64,000 bases of DNA from Catalinimonas sp038039535 (lineage in GTDB: Bacteria; Bacteroidota; Bacteroidia; Cytophagales; Cyclobacteriaceae). Made by a program: the position numbers and the translations under genes. The notes under the pieces were generated by a model. The model did no database searches. It was given only the letters and a program-made list of their open reading frames with translations, and had not been told where the DNA came from. Positions 28,001 to 38,500 of the stretch are shown in pieces. Position 1 is the stretch's first letter. Every line of letters begins with the position of its first letter. The DNA is taken from NCBI RefSeq assembly GCF_038039535.1, contig NZ_JBBPHP010000002.1, forward strand, positions 510,676 to 574,675, in the 5' to 3' direction.

Positions 28001-28270
28001 TCATGATGATTCTGAATCTACTTCTGAAATGTCCAGATAGTACTCTTTTCCTTTTTCAAAAAATTGATCAGCATTCGGGTTATCTATCCAAATTTGTAGT
28101 TTTCCTATAGGAGAAGATAAATTGAACTGATTGTTATCAACATCATCAGTAGCATCAGAGCCTTTTACGCCGTGAAGATGCGCAATTAGTGAATCCTGTA
28201 CTTTTTCAACTCTTGAACAAAAGTATTTTGCGCGCATTGGTATTTTGCTTTTATCTATTCTGTAAAGCAT
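28001..28270 (-). CDS. Hypothetical protein (89 aa)
   Basis: I do not recognise this small soluble protein. It has a basic N-terminal half (MLYRIDKSKIPMRAKYFC) and an acidic C-terminus (ISEVDSESS). A motif of alternating strands (GKLQIWIDNPNADQFFEKGKEYYLDIS) suggests a small beta-rich domain. I took the ATG at 28270 rather than the TTG at 28279. It lies downstream of the AraC regulator gene on the same strand with 85 bases between them, so it may be co-transcribed. Confidence 0.5.
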   Translation of the reverse strand: MLYRIDKSKIPMRAKYFCSRVEKVQDSLIAHLHGVKGSDATDDVDNNQFNLSSPIGKLQIWIDNPNADQFFEKGKEYYLDISEVDSESS

Positions 28271-28355
28271 TCCATGCAAAAAAAGTTTACTATGGGCCTA
28301 CATTATTTAAATGAGTAAGCCTGGCCCTTATTGATTTGAATGATGTTTTGTTTGA

Positions 28356-29246
28356 TTAAGCTTTGGAAGAGGTACGGGGAGTATCCTCATATTCTTTTTT
28401 ATACTGTAGTGGTGTACGTTTCATCAATGCCTTAAACTGTCTATTAAAATTAGTAAGCGTCTGGTATCCACTTTCATAACAAGCCTGAGATACGTTCATC
28501 TTTTTTTCAATCAGGAGACGACAGGCGTAACCTATTCTGACCTCACTTACTAGCTCTGAAAAGGTTTTATTTGCATGCATCTTGAAGTATCGGCTAAATG
28601 AAGTAGGGGTCATATTGGCAATAGAAGCTACCTCCTTCAAACTGATCTTGTTTTTAAAGTTATCCATCACATAAGCATGAATAAGATTCATGATTTCAGT
28701 ATCACCATCTTTCAGAGAGTTAGTATAACCGGTGCTGGACAACTCGTAAATTTCCTCGGAGTGCATCATCTCATTGAGGATTTGAAGTAAAAAGATGACA
28801 CTTTCTAAGCCTTTCTTTCTCAAAAGCTCTTGCATCATTTGGGTAATCTTATTCGCAGATTTACCAAGAATTTCCAGGCCTAGTTTTGACCTTTCTAAAA
28901 AATGCCTCAGGTGTATAGCCTCCTCTTTTTGGATGAGCTCTTTTCCAGGAAAGTGTTCCTGAAAGTAAACTACAATGCCATGAGTGTGGAGATTTGGGTT
29001 TCCATCAAAATATATCACATCGCTTCGCCACAAATGGGGCAGGTTTGGTCCGGTAAAAACAACATCGCCCTCTTCAAAAGACTTGATATGGTCGCCGACA
29101 AAGCGAGTTCCTGAGCCTTTGAGCACTACAAATAGCTGGTACTCCTGGTGAAAATGCCAGTTAGGATCAAAATAAGGTTCTTTTAATTCCCTAATTACAA
29201 AAGTATGAGTATCAGGAATTGGAGATTTTCGTAAAGCATGTGGCAT
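28356..29246 (-). CDS. AraC-family regulator with cupin sensor domain
   Basis: A 296-residue transcription factor. The N-terminal cupin-like domain has the sequence PNWHFHQEYQLFVVLKGSGTRFVGDH and GDVVFTGPNLPHLWRSD, which would bind a small sugar-like ligand. The C-terminal AraC domain (about 185-285) has two helix-turn-helix units: ISLKEVASIANMTPTSFSRYF and VSQACYESGYQTLTNFNRQF. It is divergent from the epimerase/oxidoreductase operon at 29424, with 177 bases of shared promoter region, and is the likely regulator of that operon. Confidence 0.92.
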   Translation of the reverse strand: MPHALRKSPIPDTHTFVIRELKEPYFDPNWHFHQEYQLFVVLKGSGTRFVGDHIKSFEEGDVVFTGPNLPHLWRSDVIYFDGNPNLHTHGIVVYFQEHFPGKELIQKEEAIHLRHFLERSKLGLEILGKSANKITQMMQELLRKKGLESVIFLLQILNEMMHSEEIYELSSTGYTNSLKDGDTEIMNLIHAYVMDNFKNKISLKEVASIANMTPTSFSRYFKMHANKTFSELVSEVRIGYACRLLIEKKMNVSQACYESGYQTLTNFNRQFKALMKRTPLQYKKEYEDTPRTSSKA

Positions 29247-29423
29247 AGTGACACTAATTTATCCCGATAAAACTAATAATTTTCTATTGATGACAAAATA
29301 GTGTTGGTATTGGGCAACAAACAGTATGAAATTTTAGACTACATTTTTAATCATTGTATTTGTACCTTTAAGTGGTTAACCGAGTATAGATTTTTAATTT
29401 TTTGATACACTAAGCATAACCCT

Positions 29424-30281
29424 ATGAAACCTACTTTTGGCGTCAGCACCTGGCTTTGGACGTCTCCTTTTGATACATCAACAGCCCAATCTTTATTTCC
29501 GAAAATCAAAGAAATGGGATATGATGTGGTAGAAATTCCGGTAGAATATCCCGAACAAATTGATGGTAAAAAGGTAAGAGAAGCGCTGGATGAGTACGGC
29601 CTGAAAGCCGTGGTATGCGGAGCATTCGGACCTACCCGTGACCTTACCCATGCCGATCCTGCTGTACATCAGACCTGCTTTGGTTATATCGCTGACTGTT
29701 TTAAGCTCTGCAACGACTGGGATGCCAAATTTCTGGCGGGCCCGATGTACGCTGCAGTAGGTAAAACCCGTATGCTCAGCCCCGAAGAACGAAAAGTGGA
29801 GTGGGACAGGGCAGTCACCAATCTCAGGAAGGTATGTGATATGGCCAGCAAAGAAGGCCTTTCTTTAGCCATTGAAGCCCTAAACCGCTTTGAGTCTGAT
29901 CTGATCAATACAGTGGAGGATGTGCAACGTCTGGTAAAAGACATCAATCATGATGCCGCCAAAATAATGGTGGATGTATTCCATATGAACATTGAAGAAC
30001 CTGATATTGGCAAGGCAGTGAGATTGGCAGGAGATAAACTTATCCATGTGCAGATTGCAGACAATTACCGGGGTACTCCTGGTACTGGTTCTGTACGCTG
30101 GGAATTGCTTAGAGATGGGTTGAAAGACATCAATTACAATGGAACGATCTCCATTGAGAGCTTCACTCCGGAAATTAAAGAACTGGCCGGGGCAGTGTGC
30201 ATCTGGCGTCATCTGGCCCCCGATCAGGATCAGTTCGCTTCAAAAGGGCTGGAATTCATGAAGAAAACGTTTAACTATTAA
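29424..30281 (+). CDS. Sugar phosphate isomerase/epimerase (tagatose/psicose 3-epimerase-like)
   Basis: A 285-residue TIM-barrel metalloenzyme of the xylose-isomerase-like superfamily. The metal ligands and catalytic Glu pair sit in family motifs: IEALNRFESDLINT, MVDVFHMNIEEPD, HVQIADNYRGTPGTGSVRW and ISIESF. This pattern matches D-tagatose or D-psicose 3-epimerases, which invert C-3 of ketohexoses. It is the first gene of a two-gene operon with the oxidoreductase 10 bases downstream, under the divergent AraC regulator. Together they suggest catabolism of an unusual sugar or polyol. Confidence 0.9.
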   Translation: MKPTFGVSTWLWTSPFDTSTAQSLFPKIKEMGYDVVEIPVEYPEQIDGKKVREALDEYGLKAVVCGAFGPTRDLTHADPAVHQTCFGYIADCFKLCNDWDAKFLAGPMYAAVGKTRMLSPEERKVEWDRAVTNLRKVCDMASKEGLSLAIEALNRFESDLINTVEDVQRLVKDINHDAAKIMVDVFHMNIEEPDIGKAVRLAGDKLIHVQIADNYRGTPGTGSVRWELLRDGLKDINYNGTISIESFTPEIKELAGAVCIWRHLAPDQDQFASKGLEFMKKTFNY

Positions 30282-30291
30282 TACTGAACCT

Positions 30292-31422
30292 ATGCAAAAA
30301 GATAAGATTAATATAGCCATCATCGGCTTGGGCTTTGGTGCGGAATTCATTCCTATTTACCAGAAACACCCCAACGCAAATATGTATGCCATCTGCCAGC
30401 GCACCCAGTCCAAACTGGATGAGGTAGGGGATGCCTTTGGCATTGAGAAGCGTTATACCTCTTATGATGATTTACTGAAAGATCCTGATGTGGATGCCGT
30501 ACATATCAACACACCCATTCCCGATCATGCATCTCAGTCTATCAAAGCTTTGAAAGCAGGTAAGCATGTGGCCTGTACGGTACCTATGGCCACTACAGTA
30601 GAGGAGTGTAAGGAAATTGTAAAGCTCACAAAAGAAACTGGTTTGACGTACATGATGATGGAAACCGTAGTCTATGCCCGAGAGTTTCTGTTCATGAAAG
30701 AACTGTATGAGAAAGGTGAGCTGGGAAAAGTACAGTTTCTTAAAGCTAGTCATCAGCAGGATATGGACGGATGGCCCAACTACTGGCCCGGATTGCCACC
30801 TATGTACTATGCAACGCACTGCGTAGGACCTGTACTCGGACTTACCCGCGCTGAAGCGGAATATGTTTCCTGCTTTGGTTCCGGTACCATCCGTGAAGAA
30901 CTGCACAAGCATTATAATTCGCCTTATGCTGTAGAGACTACGCATATCAAATTCCGCAACTCTGACCTGACAGGACATATCTATCGTTCACTCTTTGATG
31001 TGGCCCGTCAGTATCGTGAAAGTTTTGAAGTATATGGCTCCAAAAAGGCGGTAGAATGGCCATTAATTGAAGGTAATCCTCTGGTAGTACATACCGCGAA
31101 GAAGCCGGAGCCGGAAATCCCTGAAGAAGTAGAGTGCCCGGATTATGCCAAACTTTTGCCCAAAGAAATTCAGCATTTTACTACCAAAGGAGTATATGAT
31201 GAAGATGAGCATCAGCATTTGTCTTTTACGCAGGGCGCTGGCCACGGAGGTTCACATCCACATCTGGTACATGCTTTCCTGGATGCTTTGGTAAAAGGTG
31301 AAGATCCTTATCCTAATGCGGTGCAGTCAGCCAATATTACCTGTGTGGGAATTATCGCACATGAATCGGCTCAGAAAAACGGTGAGGTGATGAAGATGCC
31401 TGACTTTACTTTGCAGTCATAG
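30292..31422 (+). CDS. Gfo/Idh/MocA family oxidoreductase
   Basis: A 376-residue cytoplasmic NAD(P)-dependent sugar or polyol dehydrogenase. The Rossmann fold starts at residue 7 (NIAIIGLGFGAEFIPIY). The next motifs are VDAVHINTPIPDHA and HVACTVPMATTVEEC, where the usual E-K-P is replaced by T-V-P-M, so the nominal catalytic Lys is absent at that point. The second domain has YYATHCVGPVLGLTRAE with a conserved His. There is no signal peptide. It lies 10 bases after the epimerase gene and ends in a strong terminator. Confidence 0.88.
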   Translation: MQKDKINIAIIGLGFGAEFIPIYQKHPNANMYAICQRTQSKLDEVGDAFGIEKRYTSYDDLLKDPDVDAVHINTPIPDHASQSIKALKAGKHVACTVPMATTVEECKEIVKLTKETGLTYMMMETVVYAREFLFMKELYEKGELGKVQFLKASHQQDMDGWPNYWPGLPPMYYATHCVGPVLGLTRAEAEYVSCFGSGTIREELHKHYNSPYAVETTHIKFRNSDLTGHIYRSLFDVARQYRESFEVYGSKKAVEWPLIEGNPLVVHTAKKPEPEIPEEVECPDYAKLLPKEIQHFTTKGVYDEDEHQHLSFTQGAGHGGSHPHLVHAFLDALVKGEDPYPNAVQSANITCVGIIAHESAQKNGEVMKMPDFTLQS

Positions 31423-31448
31423 AAAGAATTTGGTTTTTATAATCTTTG

Positions 31449-31485
31449 AATTGCCGGACGACATCATCCGGCAATTTTTTTTTAT
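31449..31485. terminator. Bidirectional terminator
   Basis: AATTGCCGGA at 31449-31458 pairs with TCCGGCAATT at 31467-31476 and a run of T follows. It ends the sugar operon and lies 11 bases from the stop of the convergent protease-like gene. Confidence 0.9.
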
Positions 31486-31495
31486 TTAAGATGCC

Positions 31496-32941
31496 TCATG
31501 GGTCAACAAAGTAGCCATTTGTCAGATCAATTGTGATAGGTGCCTGTTTAATCTTCCCATTAGGAAGCCTTACTGAGTCAAGACTTGTGACGCTATCTTT
31601 GTTGAAGTATGATCGTCCCCAATGTCTGGATTTACCGTAGAAAAGATATTTCCCTTCTACAGTATCAAGATGATGCGTAATTCTTTGGGTGGGTACAGAA
31701 AAGTGATAGTTAAGGTCTATCTCAAAGAATCCTTTTTCCTGTATTTGGCGTCTGCAATGTAGCTCATACATTTTTTGTTTAGTGACTGCGCTCAGATCAG
31801 TGACCTCATTCTCAGGAGTGTTTATTGACAGATACATTTTCTGATTTGGATAATCAAGTATAATCCTGTCAAAAGCCCAAAGAAATTGCAGGCCAATCAG
31901 GCTATTATATTGTTTTTCTGTGCACATCACATTGGTAAATTCCAGATCACCTAAGCTCACACTTTCGGCCATGGTATACTGAACTGTATCTGGAACTGTT
32001 CTTTTTTCCTGCGTATGACTAAATGCTGAAAATGGAGAATAGCTTAGCGCGATTCCATGATCAGAATTATCGTCTCTACTTAAGCTATCCTGCAAGCGTA
32101 TACTGGTTGTGTAACCAAAGTCAAGAAGAAGGTTGAAAGTTATATTGTTTATTTGAACGGGTATATACCAATTGCCCTCCATGTTTTTTAGTGGCAGTTG
32201 GGTCATCCCATCCATTTCTGACAAGGCATCAATAGATTTTGTCAGAGTAACTTGCTGATTTGGCATGTTAAAACCCCAGACGTAATGGGTAAGAAAGTTG
32301 TTGCCGATAACGCCTATGAGTTCATCCTGACCTTCAAATGGCCCTCCCTTCTTCCAGGCTGAGCTGTCTGTCGGCCAGAACACCAGATTATTCACCTTAA
32401 TATTTCCTATTTGAAATTGTCTCATCACCCTAAGCTTCTTACTCCTCTGAAGTCCCTGTGCATCTGTCAATGTAAAAGTATGTTGCAATTCTCTTACACC
32501 AGATATACTTTCATGTAGTGTACTGAAGCTTGCCCCAGTATCAAACAAGAAAAAACCACTGCTATCATTGACCTGCGATTTCAGTAAGATGTGTCCATGC
32601 TTGCCAACGAGAAATGGCAAAGTAAATTTATCCTCCTCCCCGTTCCAGGCGAAATGAACCTGATGTTGCTCAGCTTTTTGGGAAGCAGTACTAATGTTTC
32701 TTACCATCATAATGATGCTGATCATACTGATAACAATTAAGTGGGGATACAAAAAAAGGGGATGGTGGCGCATAAAGAGGGCAAAGAGAAGACCTATCGG
32801 GATAAATGTAATGAGCAGGTATACTCCAAACCTAACATCAGCAGTACCATGAAAAATATTACTGTAAAAAATGAAGCAAAGACAAAAAAGTGAGACAGTC
32901 AAGCATACTGCAATGATGACTCGGGCAATTTTTTCAAACAT
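31496..32941 (-). CDS. Membrane-anchored retropepsin-like protein with one altered catalytic motif
   Basis: A 481-residue protein with three hydrophobic helices in the first 80 residues and two tandem aspartyl-protease-like domains. The first has FLFDTGASFST with the catalytic Asp134-Thr-Gly, the second has LLLDFGYTTSI, with Asp274 followed by Phe rather than Thr. Each is followed by an ILG/VIG-type strand (ELIGVIGNNFL and NSLIGLQFLW), as in pepsin-like dimers. The protein probably cleaves or binds peptides outside the inner membrane. The D-F-G change may weaken catalysis. It has no linked genes on its strand. Confidence 0.8.
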   Translation of the reverse strand: MFEKIARVIIAVCLTVSLFCLCFIFYSNIFHGTADVRFGVYLLITFIPIGLLFALFMRHHPLFLYPHLIVISMISIIMMVRNISTASQKAEQHQVHFAWNGEEDKFTLPFLVGKHGHILLKSQVNDSSGFFLFDTGASFSTLHESISGVRELQHTFTLTDAQGLQRSKKLRVMRQFQIGNIKVNNLVFWPTDSSAWKKGGPFEGQDELIGVIGNNFLTHYVWGFNMPNQQVTLTKSIDALSEMDGMTQLPLKNMEGNWYIPVQINNITFNLLLDFGYTTSIRLQDSLSRDDNSDHGIALSYSPFSAFSHTQEKRTVPDTVQYTMAESVSLGDLEFTNVMCTEKQYNSLIGLQFLWAFDRIILDYPNQKMYLSINTPENEVTDLSAVTKQKMYELHCRRQIQEKGFFEIDLNYHFSVPTQRITHHLDTVEGKYLFYGKSRHWGRSYFNKDSVTSLDSVRLPNGKIKQAPITIDLTNGYFVDP

Positions 32942-33064
32942 TCACTTAGGCTGATTGTGTGAGTAATGCTTATCAATATAAGTGATGAATTGATTAAATG
33001 AAATCGGCTATATCAATATTACACAAATAACCAGTATTTACACTCTTTTAACTTCAACGCTATT

Positions 33065-35176
33065 TTACCTATACACTGGAAATTCAGTTATTCTTAAAGT
33101 AGTACAGCCATAAGGAACTAAAGTGATTTCTTCCAACTTAGATTTGTCACCAACTCTGCCGCCCCACCAGGCGGGAAACTCTGGTGCTCCGTTGACCAGC
33201 TTCCACTCGGGTATTTTCATGCCTCTCATTTTCAATTCAACAGGCGCATTCTCAAGGTTCCAGGGATACTCGCCGTTCCAGTCTTTTTGTACTACTTCTA
33301 CAGCTTCAGGTAGCTTGTTTAAGTCCTCCTGGTATAATGCATAATTCCAGTCATTAAGCGGATAGACCTCTTCAAAGGCACGATAGCCATCTCCCCGATC
33401 TTTTGTGGTATGCTTTTCTCGGATTTTCAGGGCGTACACCAGCGGCCCTCGTTCAATGGTGTGGGCAAACTCATACCACTGAGAAGTTCTGAGCTCCATA
33501 GGCATCGTAAGTGTAACCTGATCTCCATCTTTCCATGCTCTCTGGATAATGGCTGTTTGATTATCTGCCTGCCCTTCCCACTCAATACCATTGATCATGA
33601 TTTTTGCGTCTTTTGTCCAGGCAGGTATTCTGAGATGAAAAGGAAAACTCGTTGGTTCACTTAGAGAAAAAGTGAAGCTAATCTCATCTCTGAAAGGAAA
33701 AGCTGTTTCTTCTACAACCTTTAAGGGTACACTGTCAGCGACTAAAAGGTTAACTTCACTGGGTGCGTACAAAAGAGCCGCTACACCTTTGTCATGGGTT
33801 GCGTACCATAAGTTCTGCACGTACTTGGGCCATGACTGATGCATATTGGAAGTACAGCAGTGATAGCCTGTCAATGTACCAAAAACGAAATCAGTACCTC
33901 CGTGATTTTGTGTTTCAAATGAGGTCTCCAACTGATCAGTAAGTTCTACCTGATTGGCTGCCTGAAAATACTGGCGAGAAGAAAAATCATCAGATGCCTG
34001 AGTAGGCAAGGCATTATAGGCAATTTTTTCCAGCAGATCGGCAAACTCCATATCTCCGGTGATGGTAAGCATCGTTTCCAACGAGAACATCTCTTCAGAA
34101 ATAGAGCAAAATTCCACGCCCTGCACCGGATTGTTGCCGTGTAACGGTTCATCTCCTCCATACATGCCCTGCGGCTGCCCATGATACTTTTTCATGTCCT
34201 GCAAAGCTTTTTTCACAGCGGCGATATATTTTTTGTCAGCTTGCTGCTGGTAATATACTACCGGTTGTTTGAGTCCTTGTGCAAAATTGACACAGTGCAT
34301 ACTGCCTATCTGAGAAACTGTAAGGGCTTCAATTTCAGTAGAATCAAAAGGATAGCGCTGTATTTGTGAGTAATGCCAGGGACTGCTGGGTAGATTGTCA
34401 CTCTCTTCATTCAGGAACACATTGGTCCAGGGAAAAGTCTGCTTGGCAATCAATTCTCCCAGTTCCAGCAAGAAATCATCCCCGGTGATATTGTACAGCC
34501 AGTACACCACCTGCAGATTATCGCCTCCCCTGCGGTTAGCCCAGAGTGTCCAGTGGTCCAGGGGAGTTTCTGGAAGCTGCTCCAGTTGAAATTGAAAATA
34601 ATTTGTAAGTGCAGTAATAACCCGTTCATCGCCGGTAGCCTCATAGTATTGCTGCAGAATTTTGAGCATCACCATTTTGGGCCACCAGTCTTTGCGCATG
34701 CCCCTTTGTAAGCCGGGTTCATATTCAGGTTCTTCTTCAAAAGGGATCGGTCCCAGATAGCCGTTTTCCTGCTGATTTGATAATGTCCACTCTATCCAGG
34801 GCTGCACTTTGGCCTTGAGCGAATCGTCATTCAGAATATAAGCCAGAGGAAGTAAACCATCAATCCAGTAGGGGCCACGTTCCCAGCCGTCGCCATCACC
34901 TCCCAGCCAGCCATTCCTGCTGCCCATCACTTCAGGGTAAATCTCGTCCAAATTACCTGTCATGCCCGACCGCATACGCTCCAGCTGCTCCAACAGCCAG
35001 CTGTTAGGTTTGATACTTCCTAAGGGCAGTTCCAGATAAGGTTTTTCAGTCAGTGGAGCGCGGTTCTGACGGTAGTTGAGAGTGTTATTTTCTTTGCTAG
35101 AAATTTCTTCCTCCACCTGAGGCTGACAGGCCAACATGCATGTAAAGAGTGAGTCAATCAATATCTTTTTGAGCAT
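33065..35176 (-). CDS. GH127-family beta-L-arabinofuranosidase-type lipoprotein
   Basis: A 703-residue exported glycosidase of the former DUF1680 family. The signal peptide MLKKILIDSLFTCMLAC ends in a lipobox Cys. The (alpha/alpha)6 barrel has GPYWIDGLLPLAYIL, NQQENGYLGP, VEFCSISEEMFS (site of the acid and Cys cluster) and YHCCTSNMHQSW, the Cys-rich motif that binds Zn2+ in this family. A C-terminal beta-sandwich follows. The expected reaction is release of L-arabinose from arabinan-type side chains. An upstream in-frame start at 35275 would add 33 residues before the signal peptide, so I took the ATG at 35176. It is divergent from the ThuA fusion gene. Confidence 0.87.
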   Translation of the reverse strand: MLKKILIDSLFTCMLACQPQVEEEISSKENNTLNYRQNRAPLTEKPYLELPLGSIKPNSWLLEQLERMRSGMTGNLDEIYPEVMGSRNGWLGGDGDGWERGPYWIDGLLPLAYILNDDSLKAKVQPWIEWTLSNQQENGYLGPIPFEEEPEYEPGLQRGMRKDWWPKMVMLKILQQYYEATGDERVITALTNYFQFQLEQLPETPLDHWTLWANRRGGDNLQVVYWLYNITGDDFLLELGELIAKQTFPWTNVFLNEESDNLPSSPWHYSQIQRYPFDSTEIEALTVSQIGSMHCVNFAQGLKQPVVYYQQQADKKYIAAVKKALQDMKKYHGQPQGMYGGDEPLHGNNPVQGVEFCSISEEMFSLETMLTITGDMEFADLLEKIAYNALPTQASDDFSSRQYFQAANQVELTDQLETSFETQNHGGTDFVFGTLTGYHCCTSNMHQSWPKYVQNLWYATHDKGVAALLYAPSEVNLLVADSVPLKVVEETAFPFRDEISFTFSLSEPTSFPFHLRIPAWTKDAKIMINGIEWEGQADNQTAIIQRAWKDGDQVTLTMPMELRTSQWYEFAHTIERGPLVYALKIREKHTTKDRGDGYRAFEEVYPLNDWNYALYQEDLNKLPEAVEVVQKDWNGEYPWNLENAPVELKMRGMKIPEWKLVNGAPEFPAWWGGRVGDKSKLEEITLVPYGCTTLRITEFPVYR

Positions 35177-35589
35177 AAAAGTTTGGTTGTTGCTTAAATG
35201 ACGAAAGTTAGCGTCTAATATAAATATATCAGGGAAAATGTTGGTGGAAGTAGCCTCAGGACAAATATTTAACAAGTTTTTTCATTCGTTTATGCCTCAG
35301 CATCAATATGTTAAGCAGAATGTACTAAATTGCTCCCCCAGCGTTATGTTTGTGTTATTGTTGTAATCCTTATGGAAAAAGCTGTTACAAGAAAGATATT
35401 AAAGGCTCACTATATTTCTTCGTTTTACTCTTTCTGAAAAACTGAATTTAAGAGAAAATGAAACTAAATTATCTTAATATGCCATTATTCTTTATCAATG
35501 GAGATAAAATAGTGCAAGTATAGGGTAAAATACTGTATGTTTTTATTTGTGAAAATGTTGACTTTAGCGTCAAACAACCTACAACTGTT
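35177..35589. other. Divergent intergenic region with an inverted repeat
   Basis: This 412-base stretch holds the promoters of the GH127 gene (minus) and ThuA fusion (plus). A TTGAC-TTTAGC-GTCAA inverted repeat lies near 35558-35573, about 17 bases before the fusion start, and a TTAGCGTC copy also occurs near 35208 by the GH127 start. The shared octamer near both genes could be an operator. No ORF or RNA gene is apparent. Confidence 0.4.
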
Positions 35590-38500
35590 ATGAAAATTGC
35601 GAGGAATTGGTATTGCATTCTCTTTTGTTTGTTGATATTAGGCTGTAAAACAGAGCAGCAACAAGCGGAAACCGGCCCTAAACCCATAGAAATTCTCTTC
35701 CTGGGTCACGATAGTGAACATCATAATTCTGAGGTATTTATGCCCATGCTGGCTACACCTCTCTTCAAAAAAGGGATCAACCTCACCTATACTGAGGACC
35801 CTAATGATCTTAATGAAGAAACACTTCAAAATTATGATGGGTTGATGATCTATGCCAATCATGAAACCATTACTCCTTCACAGGAAGAAGCATTGATGGA
35901 TTTTGTGGAAGGGGGCAAAGCATTTATTCCTATACACAGTGCTAGTTTTTGCTTCCTCAACTCTGAAGCATATACAGACCTGGTAGGAGCTCAGTTTCAT
36001 AGCCATGATACTGGAACCTTTGTAACGAAGATCATTCAGCCTGAACATCCCGCTATGGAAGGTGTGGAAGAATTCTCTGCCTGGGACGAGACCTATGTGC
36101 ATCATAAGCATAATGATGATAAAACAGTGTTAATGGAAAGGGTTGAGGGAGATCATCGTGAGCCCTGGACCTGGGTAAGAGAGCAGGGAGAGGGTAAGGT
36201 TTTTTACACTGCTTCCGGCCATGATGAAAGGGTCTGGAGTAATCCTGGTTTCCATAAGATGATTGAGCAGGGTGTACTATGGGCAGTGAGTGATCAGGCC
36301 AGAGAACAATGGCAGGCCTACGTGCAGGATATTCCCGAACTCAAATACGTAGCCAGAGACAGCATTCCTAATTACGAAAAAAGAGATCCTGCTCCTAAAT
36401 TCCAGTTCCCTCTTTCACCCGAAGAATCTAAGAAACTGATACAGGTGCCACCGGATTTCAGGCTGGAATTATTTGCCTCCGAACCTGATATTATCAACCC
36501 AATCGCCATGGACTGGGATGAAAAAGGCCGTCTTTGGGTAATAGAAACCGTAGATTATCCCAATACCGTTAGAGAAGATTCGGGCGTAGGGGATGACAGA
36601 ATAAAAATTTGTGAAGATACCGATGGTGATGGCAAAGCAGACAAATTCACTGTCTTTGCAGACCAACTCAACATTCCTACCAGCTTAGCTTTTGTGAACG
36701 GAGGCGTAGTGGTTTCACAGGCACCTAATTTCCTTTTCCTCAAAGATACCGATGGCGATGATAAGGCCGATGAGCGTAAAGTTTTGGTGAAAGGCTGGGG
36801 TACATTTGATACCCATGCCGGTCCTTCTAACCTTAAATATGGTATTGACAACTGGATATGGGGAGTGGTAGGCTACTCAGGCTTTGAAGGAACAATTGCC
36901 GGAAAAAATCAGGAGTTTGGTCAGGGCATTTATCGGCTTAAGCCCGATGCCAGTGACTTTGAGTTTTTAACTCGCACCAGCAACAACACCTGGGGTTTAG
37001 GCTTTACCGAGACCTTTGATGTGTTTGCTTCTACTGCCAACAATACACATAGCGTTTACATGGGTATTCCTAATTCCTACTACGAAAATGTAGATGGATT
37101 GCCGGTAAGCGGCAGCACCAAAATTGATGGTCATTATGCGATGCAGACACTTACTCCCAATGTCCGTCAGGTAGATGTTTGGGGTGGGTTTACTGCAGCA
37201 GCCGGACATAACTTTTATACCGCCAGAAGTTTTCCCAGAAACTATTGGAATCGTATTGCTTTTGTATGTGAACCTACCGGAGGTGTCGTTCACACTGCCA
37301 TTTTAGAAAAAGAAGGAGCAGGCTTTGTAGAGAAGAACGGTGGTAACCTCCTGGCCAGTGCCGATGAGTGGGTATCTCCTGTTGAAGCAAGAGTAGGACC
37401 TGATGGAGCGGTTTGGGTAGCAGACTGGTATAACTTTATCGTTCAGCACAATCCTACGCCTACACCAGAAAGAGGTGGATATGAAGCAGAAACGGGTGAA
37501 GGTAATGCTTATGTTAATCCCTTGCGTGACCGTCAGCATGGGCGAATCTGGCGGATAGTTTATAAAGATGCTGAAGCTTATGAGCCCATGACATTGAGTA
37601 TGGATGATCCGGAAGGTTTGGTAGAAGCATTAAGCAGCGATAATATGTTCTGGCGTCTCACTGCTCAGCGTCTGCTGGTAGAAAGAGGTGAAACCGATAT
37701 TCTGCCCGAACTTTATGATCTGGTAGAAAACAAAAGAATGGACGAAATGGAGCTTAACAATGCTGCACTGCATGCCCTCTGGACAATGAAAGGTTTAGGC
37801 GTTTTAGAAGATGGTGCCAACGAGGAAGCTTACAGAATTGCAGTTGATGCACTTCATCACCCTGCTGCCGGTGTGAGAAAGGCAGCTGTTCAGGTTTTAC
37901 CTTCTACCCCCTGGGCCAATCAGGCGATACTAAAATCTGAGATTATAGCCGATACTGATCCTCATACCCGCCTTGCTGCAGCATTGGCTTTGGCAAATAT
38001 GCCTACTTCAAAGGGCATGGGTGAGAAGCTTTTTGCACTGAGCCAGGACGAAAAAGTACAGGATGATGCATGGCTTGCAAAGGCAGCTTATCTTGCCGGA
38101 AGTCGTCACCGTGATGGTTTTATGTCTGCATACCTGGCGGCTAATCCCCGCTATGAAGAACTACAGGCCCAGAAAGCATCTATGCCTTCCCGGGAAGATC
38201 TTAATTACGAAGACAATGAATGGAAGCTGATGAAGCTCCCCGAATTCCTGGAACGTTCTGGCCTTAATATTGACGGTATCGTTTGGTTTAGAAAAAATAT
38301 CAATCTTTCTGCACAATCCGCAGGCAGGTCAGGTAGTATCTCTTTAGGTCCGATTGATGAGACCGATGAAGTATGGGTAAATGGCTTTAGGGTTGGAGGA
38401 ACCAAAGACGATTACCGCACCGCGAGAGTTTATCCTATTCCAGCAGATGTACTTAAACCTGGGAATAACCTTATTGTGGTCAAAGTGGAAGATTATCGTG

